From NCBI GenBank assembly GCA_018806985.1, contig JADANN010000420.1, forward strand, positions 1,488,001 through 1,552,000: 64,000 nucleotides of DNA, written 5' to 3'. The position numbers and the translations under genes are program-made. This document shows positions 1-12,118 of the stretch, one piece after another. Source of the DNA: Angiostrongylus vasorum (Eukaryota; Nematoda; Chromadorea; Rhabditida; Metastrongylidae). Below the pieces are notes generated by a model. It had not been told where the DNA came from, did no database searches, and saw only the letters and a program-made list of their open reading frames with translations. Each line of letters starts with the position of its first letter. Within the stretch, counting starts at the first letter, position 1.

Positions 1-94
1 ATTAATTTTGTTCGTTGGTTTTTGTTTTATTACCATGAGCAACTATTCCTTTTTCATCAAGTAAACTCCATTGTTATCATTAATTGTGGGCGAG

Positions 95-370
95 TGTGTG
101 GCGCAGTGGTCGGAGGCGTCCTGCAACATACATGGGGTCGATCCCTGACGCCCATGGCACAGCAAGCCCTCCATGCCTTCGGGGTCGGCAAATTGGTGCC
201 GGACTTGTCTAGGAGGATAGCAGCACTGGCTCGATACATCGATAGGCCACTGCGAGTCATTGTAAAGGACAAATTTGCATTCAGTCACCTCCAACGTTGC
301 TTAGTGAAGTCGAATGCATGGCGCAACCCTCAGTGATTGATCAACGCCGAGAGCTTTATCCTTTTATCAT
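95..370 (+). repeat. SINE-A copy (tRNA-derived)
   Basis: The head has a pol III A-box-like GTGTGGCGCAGTGGTCGG and a B-box-like GGTCGATCC. The shared core AATTGGTGCCGGACTTGTCT follows, then the family tail ending TTGATCAACGCCGAGAGC and a T-rich run. Confidence 0.75.
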
Positions 371-429
371 TAATAGCAACAGTAAAGTTTTGCATTTAGT
401 ATAGTATACTGTACTCAAAAATATGGTAC

Positions 430-490
430 ATAGTATTTCACATTGTACTCCGCCATGAGAAAGAAGAATAGGCAGTAAATAAGAGGTTAA
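430..490 (+). repeat. SINE-C tail fragment
   Basis: CACATTGTACTCCGCCATGA followed by TAGGCAGTAAATAAGAGGTT is the SINE-C 3' tail alone, abutting the PLE fold-back that starts at 497. Confidence 0.5.
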
Positions 491-496
491 AAGCAT

Positions 497-856
497 CGTA
501 ATTCTTCGTATCTTGTTGAGCAAACACGAGGTGCTACTTTATTCTTTATTCCGTTAAAGCCGACGTTTCGGCAGATTTCGCCTTCCTCAGAGCCTGGAAA
601 GGTCAAGCTGATTGACAGCAATCTATTTGACCAAACACCTCCATAACCAAACAGAGAAAACATTTCTTTATTTCTTTCTATTATAGAAATATTTCTCTGT
701 TTGGTTATGGAGGTGTTTGGCCAAATAGATTGCTGTCAGTCAGCTTGACCTTTCCAGGCTCTGAGGAAGGCGAAATCCGCCGAAAGGTCGGCTTTAACGG
801 AATAAAGAATAAAGTAGCACCTCGTGTTTGCTCAACAAGAATACGAAGAATTACTT
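497..856. mobile_element. Fold-back pair of PLE-1 termini
   Basis: Arms of about 162 bp (497-658 and 694-856) are nearly perfect inverted complements around a 35-bp spacer. Each arm contains the PLE-1 terminal segment with CTGAGGA...GAAA and the end that reads CACCTCGTGTTTGCTCAACA. No coding part remains. Confidence 0.75.
556..597 (-). ncRNA. Hammerhead-ribozyme-like motif, PLE-1 type
   Basis: Minus strand: AGGCU, CUGAGGA, GGCG/UGCC stem II (loop AAAUC), GAAACGUC, then GGCUU, which still pairs with AGGCU through wobbles. The sense partner at 756-793 has GAAAGGUC, which spoils the minimal stem III. Confidence 0.5.
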
Positions 857-1527
857 GATCAATGCCGAGGTTAATAGAAAGTCGGACGTGGGATTTAAAA
901 CATTGTAATAGTAACTTTTTTTTCTACTAACTTCCTCTTAGTTTTTTTTCTTTGGCCGCAACTTACGAGGGTTGGAACTTTCGTATGGTGCTCATCTAAG
1001 AGTACATTCGAAGATATGAGTTAGTTAAGCTTCAAGGTGGAATTGTTTTAGAACATCTGAAAGAATCTTAATGTGTCTTAATAGATTTGTTACAAATTTT
1101 ATTAATTTTAATTTTTTTAAAGTTTATTTTAATATGTTTTATCATGAATAAATTTATTATTATAGAAATAAATCTATTTAATTAAGTAGAGGTTTTTGTA
1201 GGGGAGAAATAAGAGTGCTAATGACATGTAAACCGGAACAAGTTCATTTATGTTACAACCATACGAATTTCGTTAACACCTGTCTGAATGGGATTCTCTC
1301 GTGAGACTCGCTTTCTCACTGATTCATCAACTCTCTGAAGTAATCAGATATACATGCATTGTTTCGCTAGTACTTCCATCTCCACAACAAATCCGCAACG
1401 TTGACCTGCCACTTCCAACAGATTGCGACCACGTCCAGAAGGTATCGATCGGCGGCTGGACAGCTGACTGGATGTTGCCGACATTTGTCAGGATGCGTAA
1501 ATATACACACACCGACACACACATACA

Positions 1528-1578
<51 letters not shown>

Positions 1579-2909
1579 GCACGCACGCACGCACGCACAC
1601 ACACAAAACATGGGCACACTTTTCACAGACGCCTACGCAGATACGCGCACATACATACAGATATAGATTGATAGAAGCGTGCGCAACGTCATACGAGCAC
1701 GCAAGAGTTATGCTTTTTAACAGTCCTTTCTTTACCGATAACTAGCTTCTATGAGTCTGAGAGTGGCATTATTTTCTGGTCACTTCTAGTGCAGTTCGTC
1801 GTTCGGCAAAAATTGTTGATAATCGCGGTTTCTGAGCTTTATTCTTGGTCATTTCGTGGTTCTTAGCTATAGAGTTTGGATCACAGATAGTAAACTTTTT
1901 TCATTTCTCGATAAGCATTTCTTTCTTAGAACCTGGTATCCTTTTGTGTTTGAGACCTTAAAAATGCTTTGCTGTGGAATTCATGATGGTAAAGGAATGC
2001 AGTTTAAAGCGCTTTAGTTAATCTCATCATCGCTGGGCCGTAGTGTTTAATGTGTACTAAGATTAGGGTATGACATTTGCCGACTTCGGTCATTCAACTG
2101 GTATTCACAGCTTTTTTTTCTTCAAGAGATCATGTACATACGAAGAAATGATCGTTAACGACGTGGAATATTTTATACTTGTAGGAGTAGAATATTTTTA
2201 GAAACGTCATAATGCACTTCATTGCGGATTAATAGTCGAGAATGGCGGCATCAGATTACTAGCTGTTCGGCACTGCACTACGGATTCATCTCGTTCTCAT
2301 TCATACTTTCCTTCTATTCGTCCAGTCATTACGGAATCATCAGTGTTCTGTGTGTCGGTGATGACCATTGTTACGCTCCTATTCATCCTGCCACAATAAC
2401 GTAACTGTTTGAATAGGAAGCATTTCTATGCGAAAAAGTTGCACCATGATGACGTCATAGAGTCGATTACAATCGATTCACAGATATTCGCTTATGCTTC
2501 TAATATAAAGCATCCCATTTTCCAGATTCACATTCTTTCAGTGTTTGAACGTTGCATCGTTCTCTATCGCTTTGCTGGCCAGATGCCTCCTCATGCCTTT
2601 TGATTGTATATGGTTGTGGCGTCGGTGTAAAACATATGTTTGAAGGTTCAGTAGGGAAATCATTTTATGGGGATCTCAATGTATTTAGCAGTGTTTTTTG
2701 CCTTGAGAGTTATCTTTTTGAAACAGATCGAACTAAACATCACTGAACTTGATTTTCTTCCTTTAGTATCATTTGTTTTCAAAGCGGTTCTTTAACCCAC
2801 TGGTAATGGAGCAGTGGTTTTCTACAACTGCTGAAACGTTTTCGGTAGGTCAGAAAGCTGAAGAAGAGATAATATTATAAATCGTCGCTCTTAACTATCA
2901 AGTTTCATT
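857..2909. other. No gene seen (apart from the CA tract)
   Basis: AT-rich sequence with only short ORFs lacking domain-like features. The CA microsatellite at 1503-1606 is the only structured feature. Confidence 0.6.
1503..1606. repeat. CA/TG microsatellite
   Basis: (CA)n interrupted by TA and CG steps, ending in a short (GCAC)n run. ORFs reading through it in both directions (His/Thr or Cys/Val repeats) are artefacts. Confidence 0.95.
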
Positions 2910-3060
2910 CAACTTGACCTTTTCCAGGTTCTGAGAAAGGCGAAACCCGCGGAGACATCAGCTTTTCCTTTAATAAACAATAAAGTAGCATCTCGTGTTT
3001 GCCCAATAAGAGTGCAAAGAATTATTGGATCATTGCGGAAGTTAATGGAAAGTCAGTGAT
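2910..3060 (+). repeat. Solo PLE-1 terminal remnant
   Basis: This single diverged copy of the same terminal segment as at 694-856 has CTTGACC...CCAGGTTCTGAG, then AATAAACAATAAAGTAGC and CTCGTGTTTGC. The ribozyme-like core is mutated (CTGAGAA, GAGAC). Confidence 0.65.
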
Positions 3061-6000
3061 GGGGATTCCTTCGTAGAATATTCTTTTAGTTTTGAATTCG
3101 TTTGAAATTCGAATGTTGACGTGAACGAATTCAAAATTCCCGGAATTTCAAGAAGTGGATGGCAACTGCAAAATGTTAACGACGCAATCGCGGACATCAC
3201 TTCGTCCTTCTGAATGAAATCCTGTTTTTTTCAATCGGCTCTCTTCTCGATTTATGAGCGTTTTCGAATGGACGATAAAGTAGAGAAAAGAGAATTTATA
3301 TCTCGATGGCAAATCTCTGTAGATTTCTAATAGTTTTATTTCAGTTAATAAAGTTCGCTATTAGTTGAGATATGTCTATTCAAACTCAAAAGTCTGCGTT
3401 AATTTCGCCTAAATATGGCCTGAAGGCAATTCGTATCGTCCACTATGTGATTATGAACGTATTAACATTGAAAGCTGTACAGTTCCAGTCATCATTCTTA
3501 TTTAACATAGGGGCTGATTTCATCCATAACGTAGGGTATTTCACTAGTTTATGGTTTAAAAAAAGTCCAGTGTTTTCTAACAATGTGAGACAATTATCTT
3601 TAGCCTCCCACCATTAAACGAGGACGAGTTTTCATGTCCGGTCGCCGTCACAGTTTTTTCAGCCTTCGCCTCATTCGTAATTGGGCAAATCCAGTTAGAC
3701 TCGCGCCCCATCTAGCGAATGCGTTTTTTTCGTCTGCTTTTACTAGTTTTTCCGTCATTGGTCAGATTTTCTGTGATCATATAGAGTATGGACCTACTTC
3801 TTATCCAAATTGAAGACTTTATTACGATTGTTTAACAGTTATAATTTTAGTCACTTAAATTTCTCTCTGAAAGCTAACATTTGATTGCTTGATTCATGCT
3901 AAATAGCCTAATTTCATGTAATACTCCACTTTTTGTCCCTTCATTGCAGCTCAGTTCACCTTACACTTGTCAACATGGGACCGGCTGATTGGTCGATACA
4001 CATGAAATGGTAGAAATCCTATGTATAGAGCCATGAATTATCGTTTCTTATCTTTATTCAAGTTGTTATCAAGTGGCAAGAAAAACGCGCTTCCTGGAAA
4101 TCCCGTGTGATAGTGCACGAATAATCCATGGTTCAATCCAGCTACGGGCCAACCAAGCCTCCCCATCCTTCCGAGGTCTGCAAATTGATAACAGGCTTAT
4201 GCGAGAAAGGCTCTTTCCGCTCCACTAAGGCCAACAATTGCGCTTTAGAAAACTTTAGTACACCTATATCAGATTTCTAAGGAAAATCAATTCTGCTAGC
4301 ATTGAACAACATCCATGAAAGATGACAAAGTTCTTAGGTGGCAAGCGAACCAACGAGCCACTCCTCAATGCTGGAATGCACCTAACATATGGGATTCTGT
4401 TATATAAATAGATAAGAAGAGTTCGTGGGGATTAGTTCGAATTTTCGAACTGCTTATGTATTGATAAGGATGATAGGGTGAGAATAAATGACGCATGTAA
4501 AAAAATATCATACATAAATCTGAAAACTCTTGCATTGTGTTAGGGTTATCTATTGTTGACTCATCTCATCTGTGATATATTTCGTTTTATATGTACATTG
4601 CTCTGTATCTCCTAGAAGGGTTTAATCTATGCGGTCTGGCATTGTGTTTGTCACCATTTGTATAAGAGAATTGTTCGAGCGCTCTGTGAGTGATACGAAA
4701 AATCATTGACGTATTTCGGGTGTCATCCCACGTTTCAGCTGTGTAGAGCGCTGTAAGATCTGATATGTCAGAGATGTCAATGGTGAGACCTGAATAAGTG
4801 GCTTCCTTGAGACGGACTGCACTGCATTACGCGTTTTCTTTGTCCACTTTTCAATTACTCGATTGAATAAGAAGTGTTTTAATGTGATTAGAAACTAGTG
4901 TTTATTGTGCAGAAGCCAGATTGCACCATAGTCGAAGCAAACCACCGCCACAAACGACGATTACGAGGGAAAGAAACGGATGGAAATTTCTTTTTACGGT
5001 CCATAGTACTCGTGAATAGGGACCGCCCAAATGTCTAAGCATGCCAGTTAAGCAGCAGCTGGCCAAGGTTCTCATGTAACAGTGTGGACACTGTTCACTG
5101 CGTGAGCAGATATGATGACGCTTGTTGTCAAACGTAGTTTCAAACGTCAAACGAAAGTTTTTTCGTTGTCGACAAGGGTTAGAGAGAGAAATAGGTGGCA
5201 TCACCGGCAGATTCTTGTGACTCTAGCTCCGAATTGGATGTGTTTCATATGGAGAAATCCTTGTCGGAACTTCACTTGATTGTTTTGCACTTGATCCAAA
5301 ATTCTTGATTTGAGCAGTACGACAACTTTTGTGAGGGGCTTGTAGTGCGTATTCAGTAATTAAGTAAGTTAATGGTAAGTCGGAAAATTTCCTCAAGTCG
5401 ACCCTATTTAAAAAAGAATAGTTGCTTTCGGCGTCTTTCATTGATGTAGAATCTATTTTTTACTAAAGTCTGTTATCATGCGGGTTGCGAGGGAGACGGA
5501 TAGTTCCCCTCTTCCAGCTCGTAGGAAAATCAATCGTCGTGATACGTGGTCGTGGAGCTGCGTAATTTTTCATTCAATGTTGTTATTTTAATTGGAAATG
5601 AGGTTTCATAGACGAATTAGAATTAGACGTTTTCTAGAATTTGTATTAGAGGAATGAAGAAAAGGAATTTCCAGCTGGTTACCACGATTAGTTTTTTGAC
5701 AGCACTATGGAATCCAAGTAGAGTCGTACAGCACCCGTACGACGACTTTTGTCTGTACCACTGTAGCAAGACATCGCTTTAGTGTTAAATTACGGGAAAT
5801 CGAAGAATTCAACGCCGAGTCTCATCTCACTTGCATAGCGCTGTCACTGCCTATCGTTATCGTGGGGTGCTGTCTGTTAAGCATCCGAGACGGTATAGTA
5901 ACGTCAGAATATTGTTAGTTTCATAGTTAAGGATTTGCTTTTTTGCGCTGATCTCAACAAGTATACTGTTTACCCCATCACTGAAGCCTTAAAAAATCCC

Positions 6001-7059
6001 ACATATTTGTAGCCGCGATAGCAGATTGCTCTGGGAGGATTTAGAAGAAGTTTACCAAAGTTTTGGAAATCATAGTGGTTTTATTTATGCTTGTTGTTCT
6101 AATAAAATGTAAATTGCTTGCTGTCTAACTTTTCCAATATTTATGTATCTCACTTTACAGGGTAGAGTTTTGTAATCTTTAGCGCCACATAGCAGATTTC
6201 GAGAGCCAGTGATGAGGAGTATGTGGGAATCGACTTTTTCTACAATGTTTCTGCCTGTTTTTGTCTTTCTTAAAGAACTTTCTCTTCCTTTTCTTCTAAA
6301 CTAGTTCTTACCTGTTTAATATTTCTACATGACTCCAGGTTTTACACCTGGCTAACAGCTTCTTCTGTTTATTGCAATTAGGGGAGTTGCTCAGTTATTA
6401 CTTCGTTACTTTCACTTCTCTTTTCAATTTCAATTTTGTCGCTGAGCAATTTCTCAAGTAATTCGTTGAGTCTATGATATGCTGAAGGCAGCTGAATAGT
6501 TACGCATCTATTTTGCTTTATTTTACCTTTTTTTATTGCTCAAATTTGAACGATTGTTTGTATATCAACACTACTGATGCTATGACGCATTAGCCACGGA
6601 CCTCCCTTATAGAGGGATCTCGTGCTGGTTAGTCGCGATGCAACGTGGCGCGTTCCTAGGTGACGAATAGGAGTTAATCGCGGTCCAAAAGCGACTTTAT
6701 GCTTCTCTGAGACGCAGGTTGGACGCCGTTTCCGCTGCACCGATTTCACACATGCCTTCTATGTTTACGAGTACGCATCCATACGTGCGTGCGTGGGTGT
6801 GTCTTCGTTTACGCAGATAGTATTCTACGAGTCAATTCGACCAGAGGCTCGCAATCAAGTGACAGGGAACTACATGTGAGGCGGTTAGGAGTCGCCTCTA
6901 ACAAATAAGCTTCTCGTCCATTCTGGGGAAAAAAATGGCAAGCGACCCGTGAGAATATCTAGTCCCTACGTTCAGACGTCAGCAAGCCACACGTTGTGGG
7001 AACCACATGTTAAGCAGAATAAAGTAAGTGTGCTTTATTTCCCTGACCCTCTGATACGG
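3061..7059. other. No gene or clear repeat seen
   Basis: Short ORFs only. A tract near 4120-4210 (GTTCAATCCAGCTACGGGCC, AACCAAGCCTCCCCATCCTT, CCGAGGTCTGCAAATTGATA) is faintly SINE-A-like. Nothing else is recognisable. Confidence 0.5.
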
Positions 7060-9840
7060 CAGTGCTGAATAGGACAAGTAGCGAGAGGCTGCTGAAATTT
7101 CAGGGTCACTCTAAGCTGCTTAAATCGCAAAAGGCTAAGGTGATAATCTGTACCTACAATGCACCCATACTTGCATCCAAGTTCGCAATTAAGGTGATAA
7201 TCTGTACCTACAATGCACCCACACTTGAATACAAGTTCGCAATAGAGGACTCGATCATACAGGCAAGATGAATAAGGTACTACGTCGTCAGAATGCGTAG
7301 ACGAGACGATGCTACCCATTCAGCGCCGTCTATGATACCGGAGAAAAACTTTCCCTTGGAAAATGTGACAGTAGAGGAGTCGGCGGTGTCGCTATTTTCG
7401 TCAACGTAATTTTGACAATGAACATCGATTCATTCGAATAATTAACAACCCGGGTAGGATGTTTACGCTAGAAGTGATATGGATCAATACCAACTTTGAT
7501 AATCTTCGTCATGTCCGCACCGATGTGACGAAGACGAAGTCGAAGATCAGACATTTTTTAAGGTCATAACTGGGGATTTTGATGCTAAGACATTATGAAC
7601 AACGGATTAGAATGACACGAGCAGCTCGAGCCGCTGTCTGAATATATTATGACGACTATGACCATTCATAGTGACTGGCAATTCTAGAAGCCCCACTCTC
7701 AACGCTGGACGTGGAAATCTCCCAATGGAGAGTACCATAACGAAATAGACCACATCATAGTAAATAGAAGGTTTTGCCTAACCGATGTCGCTGTTGTCCC
7801 AAAATTCTACACGGAATCAGACCATCACTTGATTCGTGGAATGTTTTATTCCTCGCGGAAAGGAGAAAAGGCTACTAAATTCAAAAACAAGCTCCCAAAA
7901 CCACCATGAACTGAGATTTATTTTCATTAGACCGTTGTTTGGAAGATGCTGTTCTTTATAACATCTACGACGAATACGATCTGCTCTTTCAACATCTTGA
8001 CGTTAGCGGTGTGAAAGCTGAGAGTTCGAAAGTTTCCAAGAAGCGTCTGTCTCCAGAAACATTCGCGCTGATACGCCAGCGAGGTTTCGCACAGGCTACA
8101 GGCAAACGTCATCTCACGTCTGAGCTTGCAAAACAGTGCAGACAGGCGATAAAAGGTCTTAAACGGAGAAGACCAGCAGTTATGGTCGAAGCTGGAGAGA
8201 CGGCGAAAAGCATTTGCAAAGCCCACCGAAGCTTCGCCGATTAACCCTCTGATCTTTTCAATTGCTACATCGTCCTGTCCTCAAACGAAATAAAGGAGGA
8301 ATAACATGTCTTCCCACTGTTCTCCCTTCCAAAATATGACATGCTATTTCGTCGCAGAAGCATCGAACAACAGTTGATCCTGACAGGATAAGATCTGACC
8401 ACCTGAAGAACCGTTCGCCAGTCCTCATAAACACACTGGCTCGTCTGTTCATACGTTACCTGTCTGAATGCAAGGTTCCTACTCAGTGAAAGACCAACAA
8501 AACCGTGCTATTATTCAAGGAGAACGATCTCCGTGATAACGCGAGTCATCCCTATACAGGATTGAAAGAGCACTGGACGAAGGACAGCCATGTGAGGAAA
8601 CAAGGTTTCGAAAACGATTCGGTACGATGGACGTGGACCGCGTCCACTCGATAACAAGACTTACTGAAGTACCGTCAAGGAACAAAAGACTGCTCTACTT
8701 CACTTTCATCGAGTTAAAGAAAGCTTTTTTACTCAGTTGAGATTAAAGAGGTCATGGAAGCTGTGGACAGTCACGGAGTCCTTACTACCCAGTATATAAA
8801 AAATTCTTCGTGAGCTGTATGAGAATTTCACAACCAGGATATCCATTCTACAACGATATTAACATTGATTTCAAAAGAGGGGTTAGGCAAGGCGATACGA
8901 TGTCAACAAAATTATTTACCGCTACCCTCGAGAACGTCATGCGAACATTGGAATGGGACAACATGGGAGTGGAAATTGATGGTCCGCAATTACACCATCT
9001 TCGCTTTGTTGCTGATATCGTTCTTATAACATCAAGCATTGGCCAAGTGAAGCGAATGCTTGCCGATTTTGATAACGCCTATAAAAAGGTTGGTCTTCGA
9101 CGAAGTCTCACAAAAAAAGAATGTTCATGAGGAACACAATGGTTACATAAGCCTTTTTCACGCTCAAGGGAATGAATAATTCCGATTGCTCCAGTGGCGT
9201 CTATCTAGGGCATGAAATCAAAATGATCAACGACCTAGCTCCAGAGTTGAGCAGGAGGAAGCGAGTGGTTTGAGGAGCTTTCAAGACCATGGAGGATGTA
9301 GTGAAGAGAACAAGGAAAACCCGACTCCGTGCCGACCTTTCGACTCCACGACTCTTTCTGCCTTGTCAGAGGCTGGTTGCTGCATAAGCAGTATGAAAGA
9401 CCACTCAACCTAATCGAACTTGCTGTCGAAAGGACGATGCTAGGAGTCTCCCATATCACGAAAGTAAGGGAATGGATCTGAAGTTCCGATTATCAACGAT
9501 CAAAAAATTAAGGGCAGCCTTCTATGCGCCAAAATGTGGAAGATAAGTTGGGCAGGACATGTAATGCATATTAACGACAACCGATTGACAAGATACGTTA
9601 ATGAGTAGATTCATCGGGGTGTCAAATGTAGTGCAGGAAGATCAGCGATCCGATGGTTGTAGTTCTTCACGAAACTACGAGCCCCAAGAAGAAAGATATG
9701 ATTTCCATCGCGCTTCCCAGAATGGGCTGAACCCGCTAGGCTACTCCTGCACGTGAAAGAGAAATTTGAAAGATTTACTGGCGTCCACTCGAGTCACTCG
9801 CCAATCAATGAGGCGACGGATGATACCAGGTGTTGAGCCA
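7060..9840 (+). mobile_element. Degenerate RTE-clade non-LTR retrotransposon (LINE), pseudogene
   Basis: Broken coding remnants of one RTE-type LINE run 5' to 3'. At 7137-7260 is the start of the AP-type endonuclease (KVIICTYNA-like). At 7360-7420 is CDSRGVGGVAIF, and at 7690-7860 a decayed GDFN...EIDHII...SDHHL region. At 7940-8240 the linker is open for about 100 codons (LSPETFALIRQRGFAQA). Around 8380-8470 is the RT start (LARLF...YLSECK), around 8690-8740 the FIELKKAF region, and at 8870-9130 GVRQGDTMSTKLF and RFVADIVLI. The catalytic (Y/F)ADD box is altered to FVAD. The C-terminal region continues to about 9830 and ends near TGATACCAGG. Multiple frameshifts and stops make it inactive. 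It resembles RTE elements common in hookworm genomes. Confidence 0.85.
7137..7248 (+). repeat. Tandem duplication (about 55 bp x2) inside the RTE endonuclease start
   Basis: The segment beginning AAGGTGATAATCTGTACC is repeated immediately with only a few changes. Both copies encode the same KVIICTYNA...KFAI peptide, so the RTE protein start is duplicated in frame. Confidence 0.75.
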
Positions 9841-10337
9841 CCGGCCGTTTTTTTGAGTTTTTTAAAATGGTAGTTAAAAAATATGTAGCGCAGTGAGATT
9901 TTTATCTAGAAGCATCTACCATGGATGAATGTGCTGATAACGAGCTTTGGTGGTCTACTGCTCTTTCTGTTAAATTTCGATGCACTTTTGATTCAGTTGT
10001 CCCACATTTCCTATCTCGTCGTGCGCTAGGCTTATTTACGATCTATTGTTATCTTCATGGTTTTGAACAGCAAAGTCACAGTTCCAACGTTATGCACAAC
10101 TTCATTTTTTTAGATTAAGAAAGCGATCCCATGGTAATGATACGGTAGCTCAGTGTAGTTCGTAGAAACTTAACACATTTGAAACAATCCACATTCAATC
10201 CATATTGCGCGTAACTGAAAATAATTGCGCTTTTTATCTTCATGTAAACATATATCAATTCTTAGTAATATTATCTTCCTTAGATGAAATACATTCATTA
10301 AAGTCTGAAGGTTTTTGTGAACAGTGTGCACTTTTCC

Positions 10338-10617
10338 GTGTGGCGCAGTGGTCGGAGGCGCCCTACGACACACACGTGGGATCGATCCTGGCGTCCGTGG
10401 CCCACCAAGCCTTCCATCCCTCCAGGGTCGGCAAATTAGTACCAGACTTTATCTGGGAGGATGGCAGCACTGCACTGATGCATCGGTAGGCCACCGCGAG
10501 TCATTGCAAAGGCCAGATATGCATTCGGTCACCTCCAACGATGCTTAATGAAGTCGTATGCATGGCGCATCTCTCAGAGATTGGTCAACGCCGAGAGCTT
10601 TATCTTTATCCTTTTAT
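10338..10617 (+). repeat. SINE-A copy (tRNA-derived), full length
   Basis: A-box-like GTGTGGCGCAGTGGTCGG, B-box-like GGGATCGATCC, core AAATTAGTACCAGACTTTAT (diverged), and tail GTCACCTCCAACGATGCTTA through TTGGTCAACGCCGAGAGC. Confidence 0.75.
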
Positions 10618-11734
10618 GTACTTTTTGAAACTGTATATGTTAAACAATTTTGAAGCGTTTAGAGCAAGGTCTGTTCTTCTACAAGCCTATCAGTTTCTTT
10701 TTTAAATTGTTCAAGTTATTCAGTCATCGAAAACCGTGGAAGGGCGAATTTGTTAAAGGATTCTTTTTTCTCCTACGATGTGGACCATAGAACCACTCTG
10801 AAGATAAGTCAACAGGTGCGAAGAATTAAAAGTTTCATTAATTTGACAGTTTGTAGTGTTCAGATAAGTTGGCTTTTTAGCAGAAGATCTTTTCTGGGCA
10901 ATAATTTGTCTACGTGGAAAACTTAATTACATTCTAGACTTGCTTTGTCGCCTTGTCCGCAATCATTAATCCTCTAGTATTCTCAGTCAACTTCGCTTTC
11001 TTCGAGCTTTTAGCTCTTCGAATATTCTAGTGCTTTTGGGTATATGAAGTCTACTTTATAATTATTTTGTAGTTTTTGGTACAGCGATCCTTTCAGTGTA
11101 AGGTCAGATCTGCGATGGAATTTCTATACACGTATATAATAAAGAGTGCACGCTTGGCTTCGTGCCTTTCACTGTTATCCGATCTAATGACTTGAACAAG
11201 CAAATGATTTGAACTAGTAACGGCTACTTTCATCGTCTTTGTGATTCATACCACACCCTAATCAATGGCCTCTAGGGCATTTCTTGATTTTTCTGCTTAA
11301 CGTCAACGGCTACCGTTTAAAGTTGATCCAAACTTATACTGTTAACAGCATTTATTTGTTCGTCGGTCACATTTCCTTAAGATTTTCCAACGTTATAGCC
11401 TCGGTTTTTTTCCCCATCTCTCTTTGTCCGGTAGAATGTCTTTTGAAAATGATTCCTACTGGTAATTTCCGCTAGAGCTAGCCTATTACAATTACTGATT
11501 TTTTAATTATGGCTTATTATAATCGAAACTCCTCCTACTTCTCTTCATCCCTTCGCCGTCGCTTTCTACAGCTGATTACTAATATTTATAGCAATTTCAA
11601 CACTGTTGAGTAGACTGCAATTTCGTTCGCTTCTCGTGTGTGTTTGCTTAGTGCGTACTAATATTAATAGACTATTAACCGATTTTCGAAACCTTTGTGA
11701 AGTCATACAAATAATGCCAAACGCGGACCAACAG

Positions 11735-11890
11735 TCTACGACATTCATAAAGAGGACGAAATCTAGAAGCAGCATCTGAAACAACATGCGACATGTTCGA
11801 AGACTTTTGTTTGCGGATGAATGGGAGGAAAACGAATCGAACGCTAGGATGTGGGAAATGCTAGGATCTGCATAGTAGATGTGACGACGG
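11735..11890 (+). repeat. SINE-B 3' tail fragment
   Basis: GGAGGAAAACGAATCGAACG, GGGAAATGCTAGGATCTGCA and TAGTAGATGTGACGACGGGT are the sense tail of SINE-B. Head and core are absent. Confidence 0.55.
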
Positions 11891-12118
11891 GTCACCTAAT
11901 TAATAAATAAATTTATGACGTCAATACATTTTTTCAAGAGTGGATATTTCATTAATTGGTACTTAGCATGGCAATATTTTTAAAAAACGACTTCTATTAA
12001 ACCTGGACAAGAATAGGCAACATTTTCCTAGGTTAAGCTTTTTCCCCGTTCATCATTGAAACGATCAATGTGTATTCTTTTTAATCAACAGATGATCAGG
12101 TACAGTATGCATGCTTAG

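Noticed and set aside
22..336. 104-codon ORF at the window start, and similar ORFs at 10205-10548, 37422-37749, 56120-56483
   Set aside because: All lie inside SINE-A copies. The shared reading is a property of the repeat, with no protein features.
1301..1745. ORFs of about 100 codons on both strands over the CA tract
   Set aside because: They are His/Thr or Cys/Val repeats created by the microsatellite, with no supporting sequence outside it.
4902..5204. 100-codon minus ORF with a CPHC motif
   Set aside because: A single CxxC pair without zinc-finger spacing, no splice context and no recognisable homology.
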